Source: Castanea sativa (lineage: Eukaryota > Streptophyta > Magnoliopsida > Fagales > Fagaceae). Taken from it: a DNA stretch of 64,000 bases. This document shows positions 43,800 to 56,103 of the stretch, piece after piece. The notes beneath the pieces were generated by a model that saw only the letters and a program-made list of their open reading frames with translations, made no database searches and was not told the DNA's origin. The stretch spans positions 5,052,001 through 5,116,000 of the forward strand of contig NC_134017.1 in NCBI RefSeq assembly GCF_040712315.1, read 5' to 3'. The position numbers and the translations under genes were made by a program. Position 1 is the first letter of the stretch. Every line of letters starts with the position of its first letter.

Positions 43800-44720
43800 T
43801 TTTAGTTCATAGTTTTCCAGAAATTCATTTTAAGTCATAATTGTCAAAATGGGTAGAAAAGTAATTTAAGTTATGAATTCAAATTAAAACCAATAATAAC
43901 TTTTCACCTATGACTTGTTGTGAAAATGTTGTACACGTAGCACCTCTTTAAAGAAAAACATAGGAACTAAAAATAATTATTGGACCAACATATTTGTGGG
44001 CCTTATGAGATTTAATATTATAATCATTATTATTATTATTATTATTTTAACTCTAGTAACAAAGGTATGAGTGATAAAAACCCTCCTAGCAAAATAATAA
44101 CAATAATAAATAAAACACTAACAAATGAAAGTAAAATGGCAATTTGATATTTGAAAATTAGGAGAACTCACCTTCGTTATGAGAATGAGTTTTCTTTTGT
44201 GAGGGAAATTATTAGAATATATGTGCGAAGATGGACCATCACATCATCATGTTCTACGTGTACCCAATAATAACTTCATTTCAGGAGTTTCAATTATCTC
44301 AACTACTAAAGTCTCTTCTTATTGAATAAGAGATCTAAATTTTTATTCTTTCTATGAGTCACGTTTAGTTATTTTATTTTATATTTTCTTTAATCCAATC
44401 TTGATATACCTAATGAAGTCTCACTGCAAACAGGAATCCACAGACTAAGGGACACAGTTGTGAGGCACCTATTGCATGCACCAAATGCATCAGATACCTT
44501 ATAATAATGGCATTGATAAGTAACTTACTTACTTTTTGTAGGAGGAAAAAAAATGGATAGTAACTTCAATGATTGTATGAAATAATAGTTTTTATGCTAA
44601 GAGTCAGTTTGATTAGCACCTACTGATGTTTCTAATGGAAATATTCAAGATTCAAATCATTTCTCTCTATTGTTGTAAGTTGTAATTATTGCATTATGAA
44701 AAATAATAAATAAAGAAGAT
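43800..44720. other. Extra segment in the kinase-fragment 5' flank
   Basis: About 900 bp present here but absent between the corresponding points of the 56.1-56.2 kb flank. AT-rich with an ATT microsatellite (44,022-44,047). No terminal repeats were identified, so whether it was inserted here or lost there is open. Confidence 0.45.
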
Positions 44721-44822
44721 TGTGGTTCAAATTAAATTAACATAATTCGTTAAAGTTTTCAAATTTAACTCATATATCCATGTGTTCAACCACAAAATTA
44801 TCTTGAATATGAATATGACATC

Positions 44823-45580
44823 TCGCGGGGAGTAAAAGGATTCGAGCAAGTATTTTGGTCTTTGGGGTTTTATTGATGGGCGCCAGCCGTTTTTGACTAA
44901 AGGCCTCTAGGACCGCAAGTCGGCCCACAGAGCGAAGGTTCGAGGATCCGTCCGAGGATGAATCTCCCCAAGCCGTACCCGCGATGACCCTAGGATTAGC
45001 CAAGAAGATTAGAGGCAAAATTTCGGAAAACCGTTGGTTAAGCAGGGGATCCAAGTACCCTAAACACGCGACGGTATGAGAGAAATATCTCGAAAAAGGC
45101 CGCTATCTCCACATTAAAGACCCCGCACCTACCTCCCCGGCCGCATTAATGGGGAAGTGACCCCCGAACAAGAGAATTCAACCTTCCCCGCTATTATTTA
45201 AGGACTTTAGGAAGGTTATGTTAAGTGGAGATCTAAGGATAAGATTTGTGTGACACGTGGACAAAGAGGGAAGAAGAAGAAGTATTTAAGAAGAGAAGAG
45301 AGTAAAGAAAGGGGGGACGTAACTGAAAAAGAACTAGAACTGTAATCTTTGAAAGAGAAAGAGAAATAATACACAAATCGGCCTCGGCTTACGTCCGAGG
45401 AGGTTCCTTTGTCACATTTGTTTGATATTTGCAAATACTGTAACACTCTAGCCTGTTTATCAAATTTTCAATACCCCTAAACTAGATTTCAAATCCACAC
45501 TCTACAAATTTTATTGTTTAAGACTCATTGGGCCTGAGCCCACGTTTGTCTTTGGGTCCAGGTGCAATTGTGCACTTACA
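44823..45580. mobile_element. Solo LTR, TSD ACATC
   Basis: A 758-bp segment with higher GC than its flanks, bracketed by ACATC at 44,818-44,822 and 45,581-45,585, ending TTACA. The paralogous flank at ~56,268-56,275 reads GGCATCATAAAGAGAGTA without interruption, so this is an insertion. It contains a TATTTAAGAAG TATA-like site (45,284) and a polyadenylation-like AATAATA. No coding. The first bases (TC) differ from the canonical TG, probably by mutation. Strand and superfamily not resolved. Confidence 0.82.
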
Positions 45581-45585
45581 ACATC

Positions 45586-46761
45586 ATAAAGAGAGTACAC
45601 TAAAATTATTTTAACAAAAAATAAAAAAAATAAAAAATAATAATTTCACGTCTCAAATTGGCATCAATTCTACTCTATTGATTGGGATGATGGAAATGTT
45701 GAAAGATAAAAAATGATAGAAATTTTTTTTATTTCTGCACCATTCGTGTACTGTACGTTGGTGGAAAAGCAAAAGGATATATATTAAATTATTATTATTA
45801 TTATTATTATGCAAGTATGGACTCTTATTTTAGTTTGAAAACTAGAAAACAAGTACTACATTTTAATAAAAGAATTTATTCAAAAAAATTTATTTTCCAC
45901 CTTTACATCATTGTAGAGCTTTGTGGATTCAAAAAAAAAACCAATTATTGAGATTTTAAGGTGTAATTTGTCACCTTATTGTAATAGATTATAACCTAAT
46001 TTCTAAGCCTTCATTTGTGAGTTCATAATGCAATGATCATAATGTAATAGAATAGATTTAAACTCCTAAACGAGCAAATAAATTTCATCAATTAAAACTC
46101 TCAAATAAGGAAAGAAAAAGAATACTATAAAATTTTTATTTTCATTCCTCTCCATTTCATTATTTTCTCTGCCTAAAATGAGCCGTAAGTCATCAAAGCA
46201 ACTGTAGGTTGAGAACTACAACTATAATAGTATGACAATCATGCGTAAACTAGCACCTTTTTTGGATTTATATTCTGTAACCACAAAAATTGTCACCAAT
46301 TAATTGGATAATCAAATTATTCAAATCACGTATATTATTAAAAAAAATAATTATATCAACATTGTTTTCTCGGTACTTCTTAAGAGTAAAAGAAGAGGCA
46401 AAAGAGTTCTATCTTATGGTGCACACCCACACACACTCGTCTCTCTCCTTGGCGGCTTTCCTCTTAAAATCCACAACCGGAGCTTGCCAAGCCGACATCC
46501 TAACTAATCCACATTCATGAGAGAGAGTTGGACTAATTTCTACAAAGCTTGAATACCCTTCTCGTTTCAAGGGTCTCTCTCTCTCTGCGAATTTTCATTC
46601 TGATTATTTGTAATAGCATTAGCAACATATTTTATATCTCATTTTCCATTTCAAAAAAAAATTATGATGGGTGATAAGAATAGCTATTGTGGGATGTGAT
46701 GACGGATTAGAAAGAATAAGGAAAAAGATTTTTGATGGCCTTGTTTGAATAGTTAAGCTAA
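45586..46761. other. AT-rich spacer, partly duplicated kinase 5' flank
   Basis: The first ~120 bp resemble the kinase 5' flank at 56,270-56,360. The rest is AT-rich with an ATT repeat (45,791-45,810). No gene is supported. Confidence 0.45.
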
Positions 46762-46764
46762 TTA

Positions 46765-47699
46765 GAGCATCCACATCAGTTCTTGTATAATCCTTTATAA
46801 TACAAAAAATTCTTCATTTTACACATTTTGGTCAAAAAATCACCTACATCAAGGAGCTAAAACTCGTGTAAAATCTTGCAAAATCATCCATGAGCTATAG
46901 TAACCGTGTAAATACACACGGTTACTCGTAGCTCGTTTATACAATATTTTATCATTTTCTCGTTCGCTCCTTTTTTTTTTCTCTTCCGATCCATGCTCAA
47001 CAAACTCAATTCTCTCATCTTTTTTCTCAACACGACAAGATACACACAGAGATACACTTTGCTCAAAACACGTACATACATAAACAGATTGGTGCTTGAT
47101 TGGATCGGCAGCTCGTGGGTCTTGCAAGAAGGATCTGGAGCTCGCGGGGATCGAGAATTGGAGCTTGCGAACGTGGATTCGAGCTCACGGACGCTAGATA
47201 GGAGCTCGCGGATCACAGGACGGAGCTCGCGAATCGTGATTTCGGAGCTTGCGCATCGTGATCGGAGCTCGCTGGAGTCGTTGATTGAAGCTCGCGTATC
47301 GTGGATTGGAGAGGGATAGCTCGATCCGAGCTCGTGATCTGAGAGGGAGAGCTTAATTTGAGCCCGTGGATCGGAGAGGGAGTTGATTGAGAGGGAGAGG
47401 GAGAGGGAGAGTTGATCAAGAAGGGAGTTGGAGAGATGGAGTATAGGAGAGAGAGAGAGAGAGAGCAAAAATCATAAATGAAAGTAGGAGAGAGAGAGAG
47501 AGACAAAGGCGCTAATTATACGTCGGGTTAGTTGGGAAAATAATAAAAAAATTGAAGAAAATTGATTATTTAATTAAAAAATGTGGTAGGATAGATGAAT
47601 TGATGTGGGTATTTTGTAAAATTGGATATGTAAAATAGAAAAAGTGGGTTTTTAGTGTAAAAGTGGATATGTAAAATGAAAGAACTGATGTGGATGCTC
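46765..47699. mobile_element. PIF/Harbinger-like non-autonomous element 1, TSD TTA
   Basis: 935 bp, with terminal inverted repeats GAGCATCCACATCAGTTCTT at both ends and TTA at 46,762-46,764 and 47,700-47,702. Subterminal sequence also mirrors (GTAAAATC..., TACACATTTT against GGATATGTAAAA). The centre (47,090-47,400) is a GC-richer run of GGAGCTCGCG..ATCG units, followed by GA repeats. No transposase. The class is inferred from the TTA duplication and GAGCAT-type ends. Confidence 0.88.
47090..47400. repeat. Short-period GGAGCTCGCG repeat inside element 1
   Basis: GGAGCTCGCGG, GGAGCTTGCGAA, CGAGCTCACGGA, GGAGCTCGCGGATC and similar recur roughly every 20-30 bp with intervening ATCGTGATT-type spacers. 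Open frames on both strands here are by-products of the repeat. Confidence 0.75.
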
Positions 47700-47706
47700 T
47701 TACTAA

Positions 47707-48612
47707 GGGCATTCTCATCAAATGTGGTAAAAATGCTAAATACTATTTTTTAGCATTTTTAACACTTCAAATCATAAAAATATACATACATTAAAGATGT
47801 CAAATGCTAACTATTTTAGCATTCAACTACATTGAGCTATTATCAATAACAGCTTACTATAGTTAGATTGTAAAAAATAATAATAATAATAATTATTATT
47901 ATTATTCTGATAACTCCTCTCTTTTCTTACTTCTCTCTTCTCTTTCCTCTCTCACTTCTCTCTTCTCTCTCCCGATGGATGTGATCAGGCAATGGTGGTC
48001 CGATAGTCATGGGTCCGATGTGGCCTGATGGTCTAATGGTTCGTTGTGGTCTGATAGTCCGATGGTCACGGTGTTGTTCTTGGGTCACGGTGCAATGTTA
48101 TTGGGTCGTGGGTCGTGCTTTTGATCTTGATTTTGGGTCACCGATGGTCGTGGGTTGTGTTCTTAGGTCACCGACAAGTTTGATTGCCGGTGGGTCTAGC
48201 CGGTGGCGGTGGATCGTGTTCTTGGGTCACCGACATGAATCGAGTAAGCTCATTCACTCACCGATGCGGATCGTGTTCCTGAGGTCACTCGTGTTCCTTA
48301 GTCTTCTTTGGAAGATCTATGATTTGGTCCGATTGATTTTTATTTTGATTTTTTTCTATTGTTGAGTGTGGTTGCGTCGGATCTAGCTCGAGGCTGTTGG
48401 TTGGTGGCGGTGGTTGTGGAATGGGTGGAGGTGGATGTGGATGTGGTGGGTGGGTGTGGTGGGTGGGTGTGGAGGGTTTTTTTGTTTTTTTTCTCTACTG
48501 TTGTTTGTGGTTGCGGTGGATCGGGCTGGTGGTTGGTGGCGGCAATGGTGGGTGGATGGGGTGGTTATGGTATGGGTGGGTGGATGTGGTGGCCGGTGGT
48601 GCTAAAAATAAT

Positions 48613-48643
<31 letters not shown>

Positions 48644-48822
48644 GAAGAATCAAAATTGAATAAAAAATAAAAAATAAATAAAGAATATTCAAATGAATTG
48701 ATAAAAAAAAAAATAGAAATTTTGATGTAAGAGATATTCTAAAATGATGTGTTATATGTTATAAAATTGGTTTTTGATATGGTAAATGCTAAATTTTTTT
48801 AAAAGCTTTGATGGGAATGCTC
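47707..48822. mobile_element. PIF/Harbinger-like non-autonomous element 2, TSD TAA
   Basis: 1,116 bp with ends GGGCATTCTCATCAAATGTG and, reverse-complemented, GAGCATTCCCATCAAAGC, bracketed by TAA at 47,704-47,706 and 48,823-48,825. Subterminal AATGCTAAATACT and GGTAAATGCTAAAT mirror each other. The interior has T/C-rich, then GGTCCGATGGTC-type and GGTGG-rich repeats and a GA microsatellite (48,619-48,643). Open frames there are low-complexity. The left end is 7 bp from element 1. Confidence 0.85.
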
Positions 48823-48825
48823 TAA

Positions 48826-49384
48826 CTGGGTGTTTTAATCTTTCAATTTCGTACAAACCCATTTGCAATTTGTGGTTGCATTGTAAACACCAACCTCAAA
48901 TCTTCAACTCCACAGCATAAACAGGGCACATATATTAGTCCCTTGGAAACTAAAAATTAGGCTGTCAAACTTGAAAAGTAGATTAGTATTGCCTGTTTGG
49001 AATTAGATTGTAAGCCATCTTATTGTTTTTTTTTTTCTACTATTTGCAAGTCCCACTTGGGTTACCTACTTTTTTTTATTTAATTTTTGTTTATTTTTCC
49101 TTTTATTTATGAGTCTTACACGGGTCACCTGGATAAGCTCAAGGCGGAGGCACGTTATCCTCTAGCCCCCTCAAATTTTTTTTAAAATATTAGGAAGAAA
49201 TAGGTCTCACACCCTCTCATTTAAGAGTTGACCCCTCCTCCAATACGTCAGCCATAAAAACTCCCCACCCCAAATCCCTACTTTTCATCTTTAGACTTTT
49301 ACTTTCCTCCTCTTAAACATGTCAGCAATATCCCACACTTTTTTTTCTTGAGTGAGACCATATCCTATAGCTATTCAAGGACCT
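48826..49384. other. Spacer, nothing recognised
   Basis: No gene, repeats or element ends seen. Confidence 0.45.
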
Positions 49385-49715
49385 AAGTTGTATTGGTGTG
49401 GGAATTATCATTAGAGATTAGAGAAACTATGAGGGTATAGTATTAGACTATTAGTAGGAACTAGTGCTAGGCAGAAAATTCGAGATAATTTTTAAGCTAA
49501 TGGGCATCTTGTTGATGAAGTCCACACTCTCCTATCCATGTGCAAGTCTTGGAGTTTTAGTGTAGTCCCTTGTTAAGTTTGTTAATAGGGTAGCCAAGCT
49601 ATTAGCTTCTTATACTAGGTAGGCAACGAGGATAATATTAGATGGATAGAAGTAATTCCTTTGTTTTCAACTACTCTAGATGCTAATGTACTTGTTACTT
49701 TGGCCCAAAAAAATA
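49385..49715 (+). pseudogene. Possible LINE RNase H remnant
   Basis: The translation GVGIIIRD (49,398) and, in shifted frames, LSYPCASLGVLV and NRVAKLLASYTR follow the order of an RVT_3 RNase H domain (RD motif, then basic N..AK/H.LA block). Several stops. A short A-run at 49,707 could be a tail. Weak on its own, but similar fragments occur elsewhere in the window. Confidence 0.45.
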
Positions 49716-52110
49716 TTCTAACTTTTTCTTTATAAAATAAATAAATAAAAAAATCATTGAATTTAATTTAATTTCCCTTAAAAATGATAATTTTGTTTGC
49801 ATTTTATTTGTCATAGAAAAATAATGTTTGAATTTAATTGAGAAACCCAATGTAATGCACTTAAAGTATTATACTTAAGTTTTGTACTTTCCCAAAACTA
49901 TTATAATATCCCCTTCCAATTTATAACCACCCAAAAAACTCTCCTTATCACTCGTTGCTCTCTTTAATTTCTCTTCTTTAATTCTTCCTTACGATGCTCT
50001 CACGTAATCACGTTTTAATTAGCTTCTCTCCCTTTCTTAACAAAGAGTTTTTTTATTTAAAGCTAGGAAAATATTAAGAGGTACAAAATTCTTCTTCTTT
50101 CTTTTTGATCTTTTAGTTTTGATTCCAATTTATTTATCTTATGACTAATGATCTTCTTCTCTAGTTCAATTTCTATTTAGTTGAGAGGTATGAAATTGAT
50201 TTTGAATTTATTGTTGACCATAGTAGTCTAATTTGGTTGAATTTAATTGCTATTTATTTTATGGTTGCTTATAGTGTCTTTTTTATATTTAATTTCAATG
50301 AATATTATTTCTTGTAAATGTATTCTAGTTTTTGTTAGATTTAACGTGTTTTTTTTTCTAAATCTAATCCAAGAAGACATGTATGTATGTAAATATGTCA
50401 TCCTTTGTATTTTCTTGAATTGCAAATCAATATGATAATGTTACCTCAACCCCTAACCAAATATTTCTGGCTACGCTCCTACATAAGTTGTTTCCAAACT
50501 GACACATAGGAACCACAATTGAAATAAGTTAAACAAGAGTAGAAAAGATATCGAAAATTAGATGACTAACTACGATTAGGGGTTGACCAAGCTCTGAAAA
50601 CTAACACAGTTTCGGGAGAAGTATCATATCTACATTCTTGATGGAGCACTCTTACTCTGGCTGGACATTGTTATAAAGCTTCATTTCCATATGATTGTGG
50701 GCCTTGTGGCAGAACTACTTAATTCTCAAAGGGATGAGGGTGGCAGTTTCACTCCCAAAGGGATCCCTATGGAATTGAGTGGTGCTTGGTCTAGGAAATT
50801 ATTAACCACCATGCTCCAAGCATTGGGAAAATAAAGAACATTGGCCATGGTAGATGGAGAATATTTTGGAGGATATTCATTACAATGTACAACACAACAA
50901 CCTTAGAGTTGTAATTTTAACAGTTCCTCATGTTGTTCTAGCTGATAGTAGGAAGTTAGCCTACATGGCAGGGAAATAGATACCAAATTTTGTAAGATAA
51001 TGCAATTTATTCATGAACTTTTCTTTCTTGATATTTAAATATATATATATATATAGAAAGATACATTTAGAGAAAAATTGTAGTATTATTTTTATTGTTG
51101 ATGTGTCAAGTTGTGAATAATGCAACATCATTGTCACATAGGTCCATTAGTGAACACTTTCATTAGTATCAATCACAACATACCACCTCAACAATTATGA
51201 AACAACAGTGAAAAATTGTGTCTTTAGATTTTTTTTTTAAAGAATAAGTCTCTAGACTTGTTATTTAATAATCTTTTATTAAATAATAAGTCTCTAGACT
51301 TATTATTTAATAAAAGGTTATTCAAGCTATTTTCTCAACAAAGTTTGAGGAAGATCAACGTAGTCCTAAGAATTATCACTGGGTAAGTGGCTCTTATGTA
51401 ATTGGCAAAGTGCGGTCACTATGTTACAAACCAAAAAAGTGTCTCTAAAAGAAGAAATCCAAATGAGGCTTGCACTGGTTGGGTTATCTTTGAGTGTTCC
51501 TAGCCCAATTCATAAACAGTTTCTTCAATTTTTTTTTATTTTTATAAATACCATTTTAGATCTTGTTTGCTTTATTTTTATTTTTAGTTTTTAGTTTTTA
51601 CTGGTGAAAGAAATGAGCTGAAAACGGTTGCATAATTGAGCCAACTTTGAGTGGATTAAGTGAATTTTTTTAAATTATGAGTAGGCAACATTAAAAAAGC
51701 CTAACTAAATTAAGATGGACAAAGTTTAATTATTTTTACATTATATAAATTGTATTTTGTCAAACATTAGCACTAAAATCCATGATAGGTACACATTTCT
51801 TTCCTTCAAGTCCCACTAGCATTAAAACATAAAGTATTTTCTTTTTCACCTTTCTTTAAATAAATAAATAAATAATTGGCAGTTGTTGGTTAATTCCTTG
51901 ATTATAGTTAAGGTTGTACATAATATGTAAACTAATGTTCTCACACACTCGATGATGTACACTTTATATACACAATATCAATAGTTTCACGCTTGATGTC
52001 CACATTTTCTATTGATGTCCAAATTTAAAATTTAAAATAAGTGGGATGTAGAGACAATGTAAACTAAGGACTGTGCTAGAATCAATGCTCTAATTCAGCC
52101 ACTAAGCATG
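49716..52110. other. AT-rich DNA with a 50-base palindrome
   Basis: No supported gene. A near-perfect palindrome lies at 51,270-51,319. Open frames at 50,243-50,435 are AT-driven. Confidence 0.5.
51270..51319. repeat. 50-base near-perfect palindrome
   Basis: The two 25-base arms match at 23 of 25 positions around a TCTCTAGA centre. A direct copy of most of one arm (AATAAGTCTCTAGACTT) lies just upstream at 51,243. It could form a hairpin or cruciform. Function unknown. Confidence 0.85.
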
Positions 52111-52115
52111 GTTTC

Positions 52116-52676
52116 TGTTAGTGCATTTTAATTTAAAGTATGTTAAAACTTAAATTAATTGAAAATTAATAAAGAGTTGAGTTATAGTGGAATTTGTTAA
52201 AGAAAAAGTTAACTTGTATGTGAGTTAAATTAAATAAATTTAGAAGAGTTATCAAAAATAATAAATAATATGTAGGTTATGAGAAGGACTGGAAGACTAT
52301 ATATAGGGCTATGCTACGGACTAATTTCATATCAAGAGTGAATGAAGATAAATAGTTAAAGCTAAGAGTATTGTGTAAGAAAGTGAATTCAATAATTCTC
52401 CTAAATACTTGAGAGATTTCGGGCTAAAGAAAGGTGTTTCTTTTGGTGGAACTTTGAGCTCAACCACTTATGCAGGGTTGGATTGAGCTACACAACGAAT
52501 CGTTGGGCTATTGTATCCTGAAGGGGACAAGTCAAAAGTGAATTTCTCGTTGCATCGTTTTCTAGGCTTTGCCAATTGCAGAGGGCTTGAATCTCCTTAA
52601 AGAAAGCGAGATTTCAAAGGCTCGCCTCTGACATTGTTTGTTTATATTTATATTTTTATTGGTAATTTCTCCAACA
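52116..52676 (+). mobile_element. Solo LTR, TSD GTTTC
   Basis: 561 bp from TGTTAGTGCATTTTAA to TTTCTCCAACA, bracketed by GTTTC at 52,111-52,115 and 52,677-52,681. It contains an ACTATATATAGGG TATA-like site (~52,292). Same family as the minus-strand solo LTR at 1,225-1,862. It lies 131 bp past the stop codon of the kinase gene, in its 3' flank. Confidence 0.92.
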
Positions 52677-52807
52677 GTTTCTTTTTCAAAAAATAAGAAA
52701 CCTGCATGATAAAAAATATGATATAAATGAATTTAAGATTAAATACTCTTACTTATGGAAGAAAATATTAATTAAATTAAGAGGAATTTATCTCAAAGAA
52801 AATATTT

Positions 52808-55800
52808 TTATCGACCACTAACTGTTGAAGTAGTGACATTACAATTGGAGAATCTTATTTGACCCTGTTGAGTAAGCTCTAAATTTGAAACAATCTGCCT
52901 TTCCATGAAGGCAGGTTGCTTTGGAGTAGGCAGATCCAAAATCTCACTCTTAAGCATTGAAATAATAGTAGACACATTTGGCCTATCTCTTGCCAATTCT
53001 TGCACGCAAAGCAGTCCGACATGTATACATTTCGAAATGTCCATTTGAAAGCATGGATCCCATATTGTTGGGTCTACCAAAGCCATAATGTTGTCATTGT
53101 TCCACAATTTCCATGCCTAAAAAATAACAAGTGTGAAAGACAAAAATTGAAATTGTTCAATCTTTTTGAAAGTAGACCATGTCAAAAATGAATAAATAAA
53201 TTAAATAGCTAAAGTAACTTTTGATTAGGGTTTGACTAAATTTTCTGATATTGTGAATGTTATTAGTTAGATTTACCAATCCAGTGAGGCCCGAATATTG
53301 CTCCTCATCGCATATGCTAGTGTTTCTTCTCCCACTAACAATCTCTAATAATATCACGCCAAAGCTAAAGACATCTCGATTTCTCCGAAAACAGCCCTCG
53401 CATTGCATATTCGGGAGACATATAACCACTCGCATACAAACATTGAAACACATCCATATTATTTGAGTATATGTGGTGCCATTACCTAAATTTAATTTCC
53501 ACAAAGCTCTTACTATGTCCCGACGACCCTTTTAGTTTTTACTTGATCTTCATTGCCTCCAAATATTCTAGCCATACCAAAATCCGATATTTTTGGATTA
53601 AGCTCTTGATCTAACAAAATGTTAGATGGCTTTAGATCTCTATGAATAATCTTTAGTCTAGAGTCCCTATGAAGGTAGAGCAACCCGCGACAAATTCCTT
53701 CGATAATGTTGAAACGTTTTCTCCAATTAAGGAGTTTTTGGTGGATCGGATCTAATCAATAGTAAGCCAAATAAATAATGTATGAGTATAAATTTGTATA
53801 GAGAAAAAAATATATACGATTGAGAAAACAATTTGGGGCAAAGTTAGCACAAAAGTATGCTTCAAGTGACTAAATTAGCACAATGAAACTTATTATTAAA
53901 ATTCGTTTTGTTTTGTTTTATGTACTAACTTACTTGATATTCAAGATAAATAAGTATATGAACTAACCAAAAACAATTGCATCCAAACTTTTATTTGGCA
54001 TGTATTCATAGATTATCATCTTCTCTTCTCCCTCAATGCAGCAACCGAGAAGTCTAACAAGATTCCGATGTTGGAGTTTAGTAATCAACGCCATCTCATT
54101 CATAAATTCTTCATGTCCTTGTCCAAAGGCTCTACACAATCTCTTCACTGCTATTTCTTGTCCATTATGCAATTCACCCTATAAGAAAGTAAAGAATATT
54201 AGCACATATATTTTTGAGAGGGAAAAATGAACTCTACATAAGAAACCATTACCCTATAGACTGGACCGAAGCCGCCACCTCCAAGCTTATTAGCCGTATC
54301 AAAGTTGTTTGTTGCTGTTGCCAATTCTTCCAAATTAAAGATTGGTAGATCTTGGAGTTTCACATCGTTTAGGTAGTCAAACAGCAAACTCTCATTGCTT
54401 TTACTTTTCATTGCTGTTGCAAATTATATTATTTAGTAATCCATCTTGCAGTGCCTAGTCTCTGCAGCAAATTAATGGACAATTGGGCACATTACCTCTC
54501 TTTTTCTTAGCCATCCACCTCCAGAAGAAGAAAGCAGTGCTGGCTATAGCAATCGCTCCAATAGTCACTGTAATTGTGATGATTACTCTCAAATTTCTCT
54601 CCGCTTCTGTGTATAAGAAAAGTTTTAAACTAATTCAGTCAAAATTGAGTAAAGAAATTTAACATAAAAATATTGAAATCCTACTGCATTTGTTGTAAGT
54701 AACCAGTTAACCAAACAAGTGGTCCAACTGCTGGATGATCAGAAGCATAAGATTGACTTAAAACAAATGAACTTACCAAATTCTAAATTGGCTAAGCGAA
54801 TGTATATATCTGATCCACCAACAGAGAATTGTCGTAGGTCAATTAGATCTCCACTCCATGACAGACAACCAATGCCAGTATAATATCCATAAGCTACACA
54901 AGAACAGTTCTCCAAACACTGCTTTCGACAATCTTCTTTATTCACTTTTGACCACACTGCAAAGTCTGGCATTTTGATCATCTCCAGTTTCAAAAACCCA
55001 TCTGCTTTTCCTTCTTCAATACTATTGTTCATTCTTTCACAATGCAATGGTGTCCTCCTGACACATCCACTAGTCCAATTTCCTCTATTCCATTCCTTAA
55101 TAATCTTCGGCTCAAACCCTCTCAAACAACTGCAGATTGGTGAACTCAGCGAATCACAGCTTCCAAATGCATTACATGTGCCATAAACATCACACTCATC
55201 TTCTGGAATTAACTGCACAACCTCCCAATCCTTTTTCCCATCATCCCAATATGTCTGCACTACATTTCCTTGCGAACCCAAAACAACTTTTGGCAAATGT
55301 AAGCCATCCCAATCAGTAAAAGTATCAGAAACTTCCCCTTGTTTGTCATCAACCACAGTAAATCTAGTACGATATACAGGATTCCAGTTTGGCATTCCAA
55401 GAAAGACCTGACCATTCCATGGACCAGACCGCCAATATGGGTGACCCTCTTTCCAAACAAAAACTTCAGGAATGTTCAGTGCATCAATGCCTGCAGAGAA
55501 GCTTCCAATAGATGGATCAGAAGGGCTTTTCCATGATGTCAGCTGTACTCTCTGATCTGTCCTTAAATTAGTACTCAGTTTCATCTTTGGCAAAAAGGAA
55601 TCAGAAGGATGTTGAAAACTTTCCCATAGTACCTGTCCTGTAGTATCAACTTGCAACACAAGGTTTCCGAAATCCCCAAGAGTGGCACTAGAATTGGTTA
55701 CAGAATTTGAAACATTCGATGACCAAAAAATCTCTGCCTGTCCATTTAGTACCACAAGATTTCCTTCCTTGGATATAGTAAGAATCCCAGAAGAATCTTT

Positions 55801-56103
55801 GAGTGGTTTCTGTCTATTAGCTACCCATATGACAGTGAATACAGAAATATTATTATACCAGATTCCGAGGTAGCGATTGGTAGAATTTGCAGGGCTGAAG
55901 AATCCTAGTCTGAAAGCACTCCCATTGGATATTATGAATTCAGTGTCGTTAATGGATTGAGAAGATCTAATGGTGTTTATGGCAACGGTTAAGTTTAAAC
56001 AGAAGCAACAAAGGACTGACAAGAAGTTTGTCTTGCTAAGATTTCCCATAACTTGTTCTGACTTGATCGTGTGTGAGAATGCACAACATGTAGCCATGTT
56101 CAT
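52808..56103 (-). CDS. G-type lectin S-receptor-like Ser/Thr kinase, 7 exons, frameshift in exon 6
   Basis: Exons: 54,777-56,103; 54,496-54,606; 54,253-54,413; 53,968-54,178; 53,514-53,751; 53,277-53,428; 52,808-53,116, all with GT-AG introns. Ignoring one extra base in exon 6 the length is 2,508 nt (835 aa). The likelier start is ATG 56,049 (817 aa), which puts the signal peptide first. Exon 1: B-lectin ([15 protein letters not shown]), S-locus domain ([11 protein letters not shown]), [13 protein letters not shown] domain. Exon 2: one membrane span. Exons 3-7: kinase with [35 protein letters not shown]. Such receptors are plasma-membrane kinases of defence or recognition. The extra C at the exon 6 EKS/DVF site breaks the kinase; the copy at 63,383 lacks it. 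So this is either a recent pseudogene or a sequence error. Confidence 0.92.

Noticed and set aside
46290..46520. Two overlapping short frames before PIF element 1
   Set aside because: No domain, no codon signal I could see, and a CA/CT-rich low-complexity tail.
47213..48692. Several overlapping open frames at 46.9-48.7 kb, Ser/Leu-rich or Gly/Val/Trp-rich
   Set aside because: They lie inside two non-autonomous DNA elements and reflect GA, GGAGCTCGCG and GGTGG repeats on both strands.
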